This document shows positions 49,664-60,576 of a DNA stretch of 64,000 nt, piece after piece. The DNA is taken from NCBI GenBank assembly GCA_907163375.1, contig CAJQUW010007828.1, positions 402,501 through 466,500 on the forward strand. Reading direction: 5' to 3'. Positions within the stretch are counted from its first letter, which is position 1; every line of letters begins with the position of its first letter. The position numbers and the translations under genes are program-made. The notes beneath the pieces are model-generated. The model did not search any database. It was not told the origin of the DNA and worked only from the letters and a program-made list of their open reading frames with translations. This DNA is from Prostheceraeus crozeri. Lineage: Eukaryota > Platyhelminthes > Polycladida > Euryleptidae.

Positions 49664-52591
49664 TCGAACAAATGCCTAAAATCTATGATATCTTGTTGTT
49701 GAACAAAACCACTGTCGAACAAATGCCTGAAATCTATGATATCTTATTGTCGAACAAAACCACTGTCGAACAAATGCCTAAAATCTATGATATCTTGTTG
49801 TCGAACAAAACCACTGTCGAACAAATGCCTAAAATCCATGATATCTTGTTGTCGAACAAAACCATGTGTCGAACAAAACCACTGTGGAACAAATGCCTAA
49901 AATCCATAATATCTTGTTGTCGAACAAAACCACTGTCGAACAAATGCCTAAAATCCATGATATCTTATTGTCGAACAAAACCACTGTCGAACAAATGCCT
50001 AAAATCTATGATATCTTATTGTCGAACAAATGCCTAAAATCTATGATATCTTATTGTCGAACAAAACCACTGTCGAACAAATGCCTAAAATCTATGATAT
50101 CTTGTTGTCGAACAAAACCATGTGTCGAACAAAACCACTGTGGAACAAATGCCTAAAATCTATGATATCTTGTTGTCGAACAAATGCCTAAAATCCATGA
50201 TATCTTTTTGTCGAACAAATGCCTAAAATCCATGATATCTTGTTGTCGAACAAATGCCTAAAATCCATGATCTTGTTGTCGAACAAAACCACTGTCGAAC
50301 AAATGCCTAAAATCTATGATATCTTGTTGTCGAACAAAACCATGTGTCGAACAAAACCACTGTGGAACAAATGCCTAAAATCTATGATATCTTATTGTCG
50401 AACAAAACCACTGTCGAACAAATGCCTAAAATCCATGATATCTTGTTGTCGAACAAAACCACTGTCGAACAAATGCCTAAAATCCATGATATCTTATTGT
50501 CGAACAAAACCACTGTCGAACAAATGCCTAAAATCTATGATATCTTGTTGTCGAACAAAACCACTGTCGAACAAATGCCTAAAATCTATGATATCTTGTT
50601 GTCGAACAAAACCACTGTCGAACAAATGCCTAAAATCCATGATATCTTGTTGTCGAACAAAACCACTGTGGAACAAATGCCTAAAATCTATGATATCTTA
50701 TTGTCGAACAAAACCATGTGTCGAACAAAACCACTGTCGAACAAATGCCTAAAATCTATGATATCTTGTTGTCGAACAAAACCACTGTCGAACAAATGCC
50801 TAAAATCTATGATATCTTATTGTCGAACAAAACCACTGTCGAACAAATGCCTAAAATCTATGATATCTTGTTGTCGAACAAAACCATGTGTCGAACAAAA
50901 CCACTGTCGAACAAATGCCTAAAATCTATGATATCTTGTTGTCGAACAAAACCACTGTCGAACAAATGCCTAAAATCCATGATATCTTGTTGTCGAACAA
51001 AACCACTGTCGAACAAATGCCTAAAATCTATGATATCTTGTTGTCGAACAAAACCATGTGTCGAACAAAACCACTGTGGAACAAATGCCTAAAATCTATG
51101 ATATCTTATTGTCGAACAAAACCACTGTCGAACAAATGCCTAAAATCTATGATATCTTGTTGTTGAACAAAACCACTGTCGAACAAATGCCTGAAATCTA
51201 TGATATCTTATTGTCGAACAAAACCACTGTCGAACAAATGCCTAAAATCTATGATATCTTGTTGTCGAACAAAACCACTGTCGAACAAATGCCTAAAATC
51301 CATGATATCTTGTTGTCGAACAAAACCATGTGTCGAACAAAACCACTGTGGAACAAATGCCTAAAATCCATAATATCTTGTTGTCGAACAAAACCACTGT
51401 CGAACAAATGCCTAAAATCCATGATATCTTATTGTCGAACAAAACCACTGTCGAACAAATGCCTAAAATCTATGATATCTTATTGTCGAACAAATGCCTA
51501 AAATCTATGATATCTTATTGTCGAACAAAACCACTGTCGAACAAATGCCTAAAATCTATGATATCTTGTTGTCGAACAAAACCATGTGTCGAACAAAACC
51601 ACTGTGGAACAAATGCCTAAAATCTATGATATCTTGTTGTCGAACAAATGCCTAAAATCCATGATATCTTTTTGTCGAACAAATGCCTAAAATCCATGAT
51701 ATCTTGTTGTCGAACAAATGCCTAAAATCCATGATCTTGTTGTCGAACAAAACCACTGTCGAACAAATGCCTAAAATCTATGATATCTTGTTGTCGAACA
51801 AAACCATGTGTCGAACAAAACCACTGTGGAACAAATGCCTAAAATCTATGATATCTTATTGTCGAACAAAACCACTGTCGAACAAATGCCTAAAATCCAT
51901 GATATCTTGTTGTCGAACAAAACCACTGTCGAACAAATGCCTAAAATCCATGATATCTTATTGTCGAACAAAACCACTGTCGAACAAATGCCTAAAATCT
52001 ATGATATCTTGTTGTCGAACAAAACCACTGTCGAACAAATGCCTAAAATCTATGATATCTTGTTGTCGAACAAAACCACTGTCGAACAAATGCCTAAAAT
52101 CCATGATATCTTGTTGTCGAACAAAACCACTGTGGAACAAATGCCTAAAATCTATGATATCTTATTGTCGAACAAAACCATGTGTCGAACAAAACCACTG
52201 TCGAACAAATGCCTAAAATCTATGATATCTTGTTGTCGAACAAAACCACTGTCGAACAAATGCCTAAAATCTATGATATCTTATTGTCGAACAAAACCAC
52301 TGTCGAACAAATGCCTAAAATCTATGATATCTTGTTGTCGAACAAAACCATGTGTCGAACAAAACCACTGTCGAACAAATGCCTAAAATCTATGATATCT
52401 TGTTGTCGAACAAAACCACTGTCGAACAAATGCCTAAAATCCATGATATCTTGTTGTCGAACAAAACCACTGTCGAACAAATGCCTAAAATCTATGATAT
52501 CTTGTTGTCGAACAAAACCATGTGTCGAACAAAACCACTGTGGAACAAATGCCTAAAATCTATGATATCTTATTGTCGAACAAAACCACTG
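49664..52591. repeat. 1464-bp higher-order tandem duplication inside the minisatellite
   Basis: Rare variants recur at an exact offset of 1464 bp: TTGTTGTTGAAC near 49697 and 51161, CATAATATC near 49906 and 51370, TCTTTTTGTC near 50204 and 51668, and a 2-bp loss giving CATGATCTTG near 50268 and 51732. The two copies therefore arose as one segment, about 49664-51127 and 51128-52591. Confidence 0.85.
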
Positions 52592-52789
52592 TCGAACAAA
52601 TGCCTAAAATCCATGATATCTTGTTGTCGAACAAAACCACTGTCGAACAAATGCCTAAAATCCATGATATCTTATTGTCGAACAAAACCACTGTCGAACA
52701 AATGCCTAAAATCTATGATATCCTGTTGTCGAACAAAACCACTGTCGAACAAATGCCTAAAATCCATGATATCTTGTTGTCGAACAAAA

Positions 52790-55400
52790 CCATGTGTCGA
52801 ACAAAACCACTGTCGAACAAATGCCTAAAATCTATGATATCTTGTTGTCGAACAAATGCCTAAAATCCATCATATCTTGTTGTCGAACAAAACCATGTGT
52901 CGAACAAAACCACTGTCGAACAAATGCCTAAAATCTATGATATCTTGTTGTCGAACAAAACCACTGTCGAACAAATGCCTAAAATCCATGATATCTTGTT
53001 GTCGAACAAAACCATGTGTCGAACAAATGCCTAAAATCTATGATATCTTGTTGTCGAACAAAACCACTGTCGAACAAATGCCTAAAATCTATGATATCTT
53101 GTTGTCGAACAAAACCACTGTCGAACAAATGCCTAAAATCCATGATATCTTGTTGTCGAACAAAACCATGTGTCGAACAAAACCACTGTCGAACAAATGC
53201 CTAAAATCCATGATATCTTGTTGTCGAACAAAACCATGTGTCGAACAAAACCACTGTCGAACAAATGCCTAAAATCCATGATATCTTGTTGTCGAACAAA
53301 ACCATGTGTCGAACAAAACCACTGTCGAACAAATGCCTAAAATCCATGATATCTTGTTGTCGAACAAAACCACTGTCGAACAAATGCCTAAAATCCATGA
53401 TATCTTGTTGTCGAACAAAACCACTGTCGAACAAATGCTTAAAATCTATGATATCTTATTGTCGAACAAAACCATGTGTCGAACAAAACCACTGTCGAAC
53501 AAATGCCTAAAATCTATGATATCTTATTGTCGAACAAAACCACTGTCGAACAAATGCCTAAAATCCATGATATCTTATTGTCTAACAAAACCACTGTCGA
53601 ACAAATGCCTAAAATCCATGATATCTTGTTGTCTAACAAAACCACTGTCGAACAAATGCCTAAAATCCATGATATCTTGTTGTCGAACAAAACCATGTGT
53701 CGAACAAATGCCTAAAATCCATGATATCTTGTTGTCGAACAAAACCATGTGTCGAACAAAACCACTGTCGAAGAAATGCCTAAAATCCATGATATCTTGT
53801 TGTCGAACAAAACCGTGTGTCGAACAAATGCCTAAAATCCATGATATCTTGTTGTCGAACAAAACCATGTGTCGAACAAATGCCTAAAATCCATGATATC
53901 TTGTTGTCGAACAAAACCATGTGTCGAACAAAACCACTGTCGAAGAAATGCCTAAAATCTATGATATCTTGTTGTCGAACAAAACCATGCGTCGAACAAA
54001 TGCCTAAAATCTATGATATCTTGTTGTCGAACAAAACCACTGTCGAACAAATGCCTAAAATCCATGATATCTTGTTGTCGAACAAAACCATGTGTCGAAC
54101 AAAACCACTGTCGAACAAATGCCTAAAATCTATGATATCTTGTTGTCGAACAAATGCCTAAAATCCATCATATCTTGTTGTCGAACAAAACCATGTGTCG
54201 AACAAAACCACTGTCGAACAAATGCCTAAAATCTATGATATCTTGTTGTCGAACAAAACCACTGTCGAACAAATGCCTAAAATCCATGATATCTTGTTGT
54301 CGAACAAAACCATGTGTCGAACAAATGCCTAAAATCTATGATATCTTGTTGTCGAACAAAACCACTGTCGAACAAATGCCTAAAATCTATGATATCTTGT
54401 TGTCGAACAAAACCACTGTCGAACAAATGCCTAAAATCCATGATATCTTGTTGTCGAACAAAACCATGTGTCGAACAAAACCACTGTCGAACAAATGCCT
54501 AAAATCCATGATATCTTGTTGTCGAACAAAACCATGTGTCGAACAAAACCACTGTCGAACAAATGCCTAAAATCCATGATATCTTGTTGTCGAACAAAAC
54601 CATGTGTCGAACAAAACCACTGTCGAACAAATGCCTAAAATCTATGATATCTTGTTGTTGAACAAAACCATGTGTCGAACAAAACCACTGTCGAACAAAT
54701 GCCTGAAATCTATGATATCTTGTTGTCGAACAAAACCACTGTCGAACAAATGCCTAAAATCTATGATATCTTATTGTCGAACAAAACCATGTGTCGAACA
54801 AAACCACTGTCGAACAAATGCCTAAAATCTATGATATCTTATTGTCGAACAAAACCACTGTCGAACAAATGCCTAAAATCCATGATATCTTATTGTCTAA
54901 CAAAACCACTGTCGAACAAATGCCTAAAATCCATGATATCTTGTTGTCTAACAAAACCACTGTCGAACAAATGCCTAAAATCCATGATATCTTGTTGTCG
55001 AACAAAACCATGTGTCGAACAAATGCCTAAAATCCATGATATCTTGTTGTCGAACAAAACCATGTGTCGAACAAAACCACTGTCGAAGAAATGCCTAAAA
55101 TCCATGATATCTTGTTGTCGAACAAAACCGTGTGTCGAACAAATGCCTAAAATCCATGATATCTTGTTGTCGAACAAAACCATGTGTCGAACAAATGCCT
55201 AAAATCCATGATATCTTGTTGTCGAACAAAACCATGTGTCGAACAAAACCACTGTCGAAGAAATGCCTAAAATCTATGATATCTTGTTGTCGAACAAAAC
55301 CATGTGTCGAACAAATGCCTAAAATCTATGATATCTTGTTGTCGAACAAAACCATGTGTCGAACAAAACAGCTGTCGAACAAATGCCTAAAATCCATGAT
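52790..55400. repeat. 1.3-kb higher-order duplication at the right end of the minisatellite
   Basis: The variant CCATCATATC near 52867 recurs near 54165 (offset 1298). TTGTCTAAC near 53579 and 53629 recurs near 54894 and 54944, and ACCGTGTGTCG near 53812 recurs near 55127 (offset 1315). The 17-bp change of offset equals one C module gained between the markers. Confidence 0.8.
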
Positions 55401-55645
55401 ATCTTGTTGTCGAACAAAACCATGTGTCGAACAAAACCACTGTCGAACAAATGCCTAAAATCCATGATATCTTGTTGTCGAACAAAACCACTGTCGAACA
55501 AATGCCTAAAATCTATGATATCTTATTGTCGAACAAAACTACTGTCGAACAAATGCCTAAAATCCATGATATCTTGTTGTCGAACAAAACCACTGTCGAA
55601 CAAATGCCTAAAATCTATGATATCTTATTGTCGAACAAAACTACT

Positions 55646-56142
55646 ACATTCATCTAGACATAGCATCACACCCATGTAGATATCCATGATCTATAGAGTT
55701 CTAGAGTGTATGAGAGATCCAATTACCGCTCCATCGTTCTATATTACTTCAAAAGATATCTCTCAATGTGTTTCATCGTTCTATATCACAAAATATGGCA
55801 CTTTTTCATTACTATGAAGAACATAGACAAGTGTTCGATAATATTTCATGAGGGGCGCAGCAATTTGTTATGTCTGCGCATTGCCGAGACATTGTACGTT
55901 TACCAAACGCCACCGGCCGAATTCGTGCGTTCAGAAAAAGACGTTTTCTCTTTAGCTTTACCTTAGTAGTTGACTTTTGCTTTTAATGATTTCTTATCTT
56001 TGTTGAAGCAGATCAATCACTTCCAGAGTGTACGACTGCATTTGTTTAACACTGGTACAATGCCTGAAAGAGAACAGGCCGAAAGGCCTCGCATGTACTT
56101 TGCGTTGTGTTTCCTTTCCAAATTATCTTGAAGGAGACCTAC
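55646..56142. other. First part of THOC6 intron 1, between donor site and minisatellite
   Basis: Intronic DNA. It contains the right partner (56045-56125) of the inverted repeat pair that flanks the minisatellite. No gene. Confidence 0.5.
56045..56125 (-). repeat. Right partner of the inverted pair flanking the minisatellite
   Basis: Minus-strand copy of the block at 41876-41955, located within 20-100 bp of the THOC6 exon donor site. Confidence 0.6.
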
Positions 56143-56549
56143 CTTTGCTTGATCATCCTCTTCAAGGATGCAAATACTATTGACTTCCGGTGAATCAACC
56201 GCATTCTCAGGCTCGTTGTTCTTTGGCAGTGGGAGTGACCAGACAGGCCTTGCGGCCTTGCCAGCGATGAGATCCGGCCAGGACCAGGCTTCCACACAGT
56301 TTTTAGTGCCACAAATGAGAAAATGTTGCCAAGTGGAGAGACAGAAGGCTCCATGAGGACTGTAAGGTCGAATTCGTGTTTGTACAACCCGTTGCCTGTC
56401 ATTCGGTGCTATACGATGCCGAAGAACGTCTCGTAAGCGAAGGACAATCAAATCTCCGAAATTGGTACAAGCAGCAAGAAATGCTCGACAAGGAGACAAC
56501 GTGACAGAGAAGATGATAACATGTGTCCTCTCCACTTTCGTCAGCATCA
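56143..56549 (-). CDS. THOC6: THOC6 first visible coding exon (N-terminal WD40 blades)
   Basis: The exon reads MLTKVERTHVIIFSVTLSPC, then FLAACTNFGDLIVLRL, SPHGAFCLSTWQHFLICG, NCVEAWSWPDLI and SPEVNSICILEEDDQAK, and ends at a strong donor AAG|GTAGGT. It parallels human THOC6 ([41 protein letters not shown]). The in-frame ATG at 56547 would give a start about 18 residues shorter than human. A CAG with a pyrimidine-rich lead ends at 56550, so the exon may instead begin at 56549 and be joined to an upstream exon not identified here. The frame continuing past the donor to 56017 is intron. Confidence 0.88.
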
Positions 56550-58850
56550 CTGAAGTCAAGAATACAAGTGTTAAGAATTCGAGAACCCATCCTCAAAACT
56601 CATGAAAGTTGAACATTAACCCAATGTTTGAAACCACGCTGAATGTGACTTCTCAATAACTGATTAACCCATCAATTCTGAGTAGCAACTTTTGCTGCCA
56701 TATCGATCCGCATCTTTTAAGACAACGTTATCCCTAGGGCACCCAAATTAATGAGCAGATCAACGGGGTTCTAATGGTACCATTTCCGTCCGACCTCGCA
56801 CGATGCCTGAACTACGCCCGCACTTTGCATTTGAAAATAGCTATTTTTTTTGAGAGAGGAAATATCAACTTTTCCTCCCGCAGCTATGGTGTACAGCCCG
56901 AGCGCAGCGAGGAGGGACAGATAGCTAAAGGAGGAAACGTTTATTTCTTCCCGAAAGAATGTAGCTTTTCATTTTATGCCTAATAGATGTCTATTGTTCA
57001 TTATGAAACTGATGGCTATACCGAGAAATCTATGAATGAGCTAATTCAGGGACTGTATCGATATCTTGGTAGTCTCTGGCTAATCATAGCTTGTTGACAG
57101 ACTTCTATGACTTTTCTACACTGGAGCTTGCACAGGAAAAGTTAACTGCGTCCCGGCATTTCAAATAGAAGAGATGTCTTTTCAATCCCACACAAAATGA
57201 AAAAAAATTGAAAAATTCCTAACTTTTGAGTGAGAGCTCGTAACTAACGGGTTAATTTACCATTGTAGCGCTATAGTAATGTATATTGATGATCACAATC
57301 ACAATAACTTCATGTATTAGGACAATAAATTTCGTCAAACTCCTGGCAGAGAGAAAATATTTTGCTCGCAGACAGTGAATTTCGGCGTCCTGCGCCTTCT
57401 GAGATCGATAGTGACATTGTCCGCAGCGGTTGTGTGAAGGTGCATAGGGCATGGATGAAACTAATCATCGCACTGTGATCGAAACGTGAAAGCGGATGGT
57501 AATTGAAGGATAAAGCTGTGTGATTGCATTTGCTTCACTGAATCTAGTGGCTCGAGTGTTCGAGAGTTAATTAATGAAATCGGCACGGAAATTCTTCATA
57601 TCGCCGTTATTTCCATACTTATGTGCCCAACTATCTTAAGTAGAATTTGACCTCCAAGGACTTAGTCTCAACCAAGACACGAAGCAATACTAGAAAGTTA
57701 GGGGTTGGAGATCCTTCACACACTCACAACTCTCATCACGGTAGGTTTAGTGAAAGCGGTGGTACCTCACGAAATGGACAGACTCGAACCCTGGACCGTC
57801 CCACCACTATATAGAAGTGCTTTTTACCAGCTGAGCTATAGTCGCACTGCCTACAAGCGTTGCATGCCAGGGAGCGATTTAGCCGGTATCGCATTGCAGT
57901 TTGCGATGCAATTTGTACCATTTGTGGCGCAACTTCAAAATTGTATCGCACAAACTGCGACGCAACTAATCGCGACTGTTTTGTTTGCGAGTTGTCGCGT
58001 GATTTCTTACTACAAAACCGGATCTTAAAAATTATCACAGCCTCGACGGCCTGAAGGTACACGAAAGCGTCCGTATAGTGATGACAGTCTCGATTAACTA
58101 TTTGTCGATAGTGGTTATTTGATGACTAAAACATGTAAAAAGACATTTGTCAATTAGTAATTGTGTTGTGATGTTGTAATAAACAGAAAACTATATAAGT
58201 TTACATAATGGCATTAGTTAATTTTGACTAACAGTTACAACTGATATTCTACAAGACATTTTTGGGGTTATTAAAAAAATAAATACACCGAACTGCAATG
58301 CGAATATAATTTTGCATCGCAAAAGTGCGATGCAAGAAACTGAAAGTAAATCGTTCCATGTAAGCCTATGCAATCAATCATAATCCTACATTTGCCACTG
58401 CATGTTTGACAAGCATCCTATCACCTATCTTAATAAAATTATAAGCAATTCGTAGATGAAAATTGATGCAGTTTCACGTAGAGCTGGGGTTTTAAAAAAC
58501 ATGTTCTTTCAGTGCTTTTTCCTGTTTTTTCCAATTTTCTATTATTAATGCTATTTGTATGAATGCCATACGGCAACCTATGTTACACTTTATTTTAAGT
58601 TAACTCTGTCATTAAGCTACAAAACAAAATAACTTTATTTTCCAATAGATTGTTTTCATGGTTCTTCACCACCGATAGCGAATTCGAGCCTTGTGGAGTG
58701 AACTGACAAAATGATTTCCAAGAATCCAAAGAGAGTGCGCCCATGACGATTGATTATGACGAGGAATTCCTAGAAATACTGCGGCACGCCTCAAACCACT
58801 AGCATGAGCGCTTGGTTTTGCTAGTGCCAAATCGGCAATAAAATAGTGCA
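56550..58850. other. THOC6 5' flank; no further gene supported
   Basis: I found no convincing upstream exon or promoter motif. A tRNA-like sequence lies at 57777-57850. Around 57885-57990 and 58300-58335 there are repeated GCGATGCAA-type words (Thr/Ser-like frames are chance). Confidence 0.4.
57777..57850 (-). repeat. tRNA-like sequence (pseudogene or SINE head)
   Basis: The minus strand has box A TATAGCTCAGCTGG and box B GGTTCGAGTCT at tRNA spacing, with TATATAG where an anticodon loop would be (possibly Ile TAT). The anticodon and T stems do not pair well and the acceptor stem is not closed, so a working tRNA is unlikely. Confidence 0.45.
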
Positions 58851-59687
58851 GTTTAACGAGTTAAGACAAATTCGTCTATGTAGCCGAGGCTGCTAGGTTG
58901 ATAACTCGATGAGTTAATTTTATACTTATATTTCGGCTGGCACAGCCCTTTTCAAAGTATAGAGTAGAAAAGATTTACAAATGGAGTACACAGCTACATA
59001 AAAATGTTTTCAAAAATCAAAATGTCATGTACAGCTGTACAGATATCTTGTCCTTCATCACGCCAGTTCAGGTCAGGTTGGGCTGTCTTGATTGTGAGTG
59101 CCTCTTTGAGACGAAGATCTACTGCGTCTTTAGCATGTCACACAATTTCTATGCTGAGGCTGCCATGACAGATGAGCTTGTGATCATAGATGGCGGATTT
59201 GTTGTAAAATAAGTGCTCTCGAATTCTTGTGTGTAACGGACGCACTGTACTTCCAATGTAGACAGAACCGCATGAACATTATTTTATACCAACATTTTTC
59301 TGCCACACTTGTCATTTTTCATAGGACAGTTCTTCATTGTGCACGTTTGTTTTAGTTTTGGTTTCTTGAGTTTTTGTCGTAATGTTTTCGAGCGATGATA
59401 AAGGCGAATGTTTATTTTCTCATGCTGAAAAGCTCTTTTAATCTTTCTGTTGACATAATCTGATACAAATGAGATACACATGTAGAACGTGGGATAATTG
59501 TTCATATTTTTGCGCCTTCTCTTGGAATTTGTGTTGGTTACACTTTTGATGAATTGATTGTCATAATCATTTAGTCCAAGTATTCGCTCAAACTCAGTCA
59601 GTGCTCTATCTTGATCTTCCTGTACTGTGGACCTTTCACGTATTCGCTTCACTTCATTTTTCTTCATTTCACTTATTTTGATATTTT
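58851..59687 (-). mobile_element. 5'-truncated Penelope-like element with endonuclease
   Basis: A perfect 14-bp direct repeat AATAAAATAGTGCA (58837-58850 and 59688-59701) flanks the copy. On the minus strand the linker region (EFERILGLNDYDNQF, FVSDYVNRKIKRAF) leads to a cysteine cluster (CTMKNCPMKNDKC). Then comes the GIY-YIG nuclease (SVYIGSTVRPLHTRIREHL, later LRLKEALTIKTAQPDLNW). The reverse transcriptase is absent, so the insertion is 5'-truncated. The copy is broken in a few places. Past the coding part a TTGAAAA, GGGCTG/CAGCC stem and GAAA motif lies at about 58956-58930. Confidence 0.85.
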
Positions 59688-59701
59688 AATAAAATAGTGC
59701 A

Positions 59702-60325
59702 ATGAACGAACTAATCATTTGCTAATGAATGAAATTTTCTTCTATGACCGATATGTATATCTTGATACAGCACTATTTTACAATCCATGAAGGATCAGAA
59801 TCTTCATAAAAATTATAATAAGCTTCCGATCATTGGCAAGATCGCACACAAATAATGCAATATGAATAATAAAATCAATCTCTACTTCTAGGATTGTTCA
59901 TTCGAATATTAAAGACTTTTACTGATTTCAGCAAGTTCAGTCTACTATGTTTTTCAAGAGCAACGTTTAGGCGATTTATAAACATGATATGGAGGACTAA
60001 AAATCAAATTAGTTACTGAATAGAACCAAGTATGAAAAGAATATCATACGAAAAAAACAGAATGTTTCTTTCCGACTGTTTTAAACACCCATGAGTTTTT
60101 TTAAAGCGCTACGTAGAGCACGTTCCATGGTGGCATCGAGAGGCGCTTACAGAATTGCGGTCACAAAAGAAGACACTTTTTGAGGAGTATATATAACTAC
60201 GAAAAAATCTGATTTTAGTATTGGTTTAAAACGCTAGGAAGAAAATGGAAAAAGGAAAGGCAAGTTGCAATGTCTGACATAGAGAGCGGTCGCGAGAGCG
60301 AGCCAATAAACATGATTATTAATCT
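59702..60325. other. No gene seen
   Basis: AT-rich sequence without recognisable repeats or frames. Confidence 0.45.
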
Positions 60326-60576
60326 GCTACCACGCAAAGTGAAGTTGATACGTTTCTTTCTGTACACGAAGAGCAGTTATCATAGCTTTAATAATGAGCG
60401 ACTCTAGAATTTGTAGATAGCGGAAATTGTTACTATCAATACTACTTACTTTTCTATCATCGGTAGTAGTAACAATGTCCTCTATCTACAAATTCTAGAG
60501 TCGCTCATTATTAAAGCTATGATGCCGGCTCTTTGTGTACAGAAAGAAACGTATCAACTTCATCTTGTGTGGTAGC
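60326..60576. mobile_element. 251-bp palindromic MITE-like element
   Basis: The arms start GCTACCAC and match as reverse complements through AAGTTGATACGTTTC, CTGTACAC and CTCTAGAATTTGTAGATAG to a loop of about 35 bp. No coding capacity and no clear target duplication. It can fold into a hairpin with arms of about 105 bp. Confidence 0.75.

Larger units (their letters stand above)
42756..55645. repeat. 12.9-kb modular minisatellite (51/68/52/35-bp units)
   Basis: The whole block is made of three modules that all begin TCGAACAAA. A is 35 bp (continues TGCCTAAAATCYATGATATC and ends TTRTTG). B is 16 bp (ends ACCACTG). C is 17 bp (ends ACCATGTG). They combine as AB (51 bp, commonest), ACB (68), AC (52) or AA (35). 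There are roughly 240 A modules by length. Recurrent variant bases (C/T in A, G/A in TTRTTG, GTCG/GTGG) mark subfamilies. It fills about 60 percent of THOC6 intron 1. Because 51 is divisible by three and the unit lacks stops in several frames, it produces long but meaningless open frames on both strands. Confidence 0.97.
23000..56549 (-). other. THOC6: THOC6 gene span: three visible exons, two very large introns
   Basis: The gene is transcribed right to left. Exons 56549-56143, 34976-34713 and 23449-23000 join with GT-AG borders in phase 0 and follow the order of vertebrate THOC6 without gaps. Intron 1 (56142-34977) is 21,166 bp and intron 2 (34712-23450) is 11,263 bp. Intron 1 contains the 12.9-kb minisatellite and a LINE; intron 2 contains at least eight transposon insertions. 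An upstream, mostly non-coding, exon is possible because an acceptor-like CAG directly precedes the first in-frame ATG. Confidence 0.85.

Noticed and set aside
42756-55645. CRISPR-like array
   Set aside because: The repeats are contiguous without unique spacers, the context is a eukaryotic intron, and no cas genes exist.
42763-55657. Dozens of open frames up to 368 codons encoding TTVEQMPKIHDILLSNK-like or KCLKSMISCCRTKPLSN-like repeats, on both strands
   Set aside because: They are translations of a stop-free 51-bp DNA repeat. They occur in several frames and both strands, and shift frame whenever a 68- or 52-bp unit occurs, so there is no sign of selection for protein.
56017-56142. Continuation of the THOC6 exon past GTAGGT as coding sequence
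   Set aside because: Similarity to THOC6 stops exactly at the donor site and resumes at 34976. The extension resembles a repeat also found at 41.9 kb.
57777-57850. Functional tRNA-Ile(TAT)
   Set aside because: Box A and B are present but the anticodon, T and acceptor stems do not pair, so it is listed only as tRNA-like.
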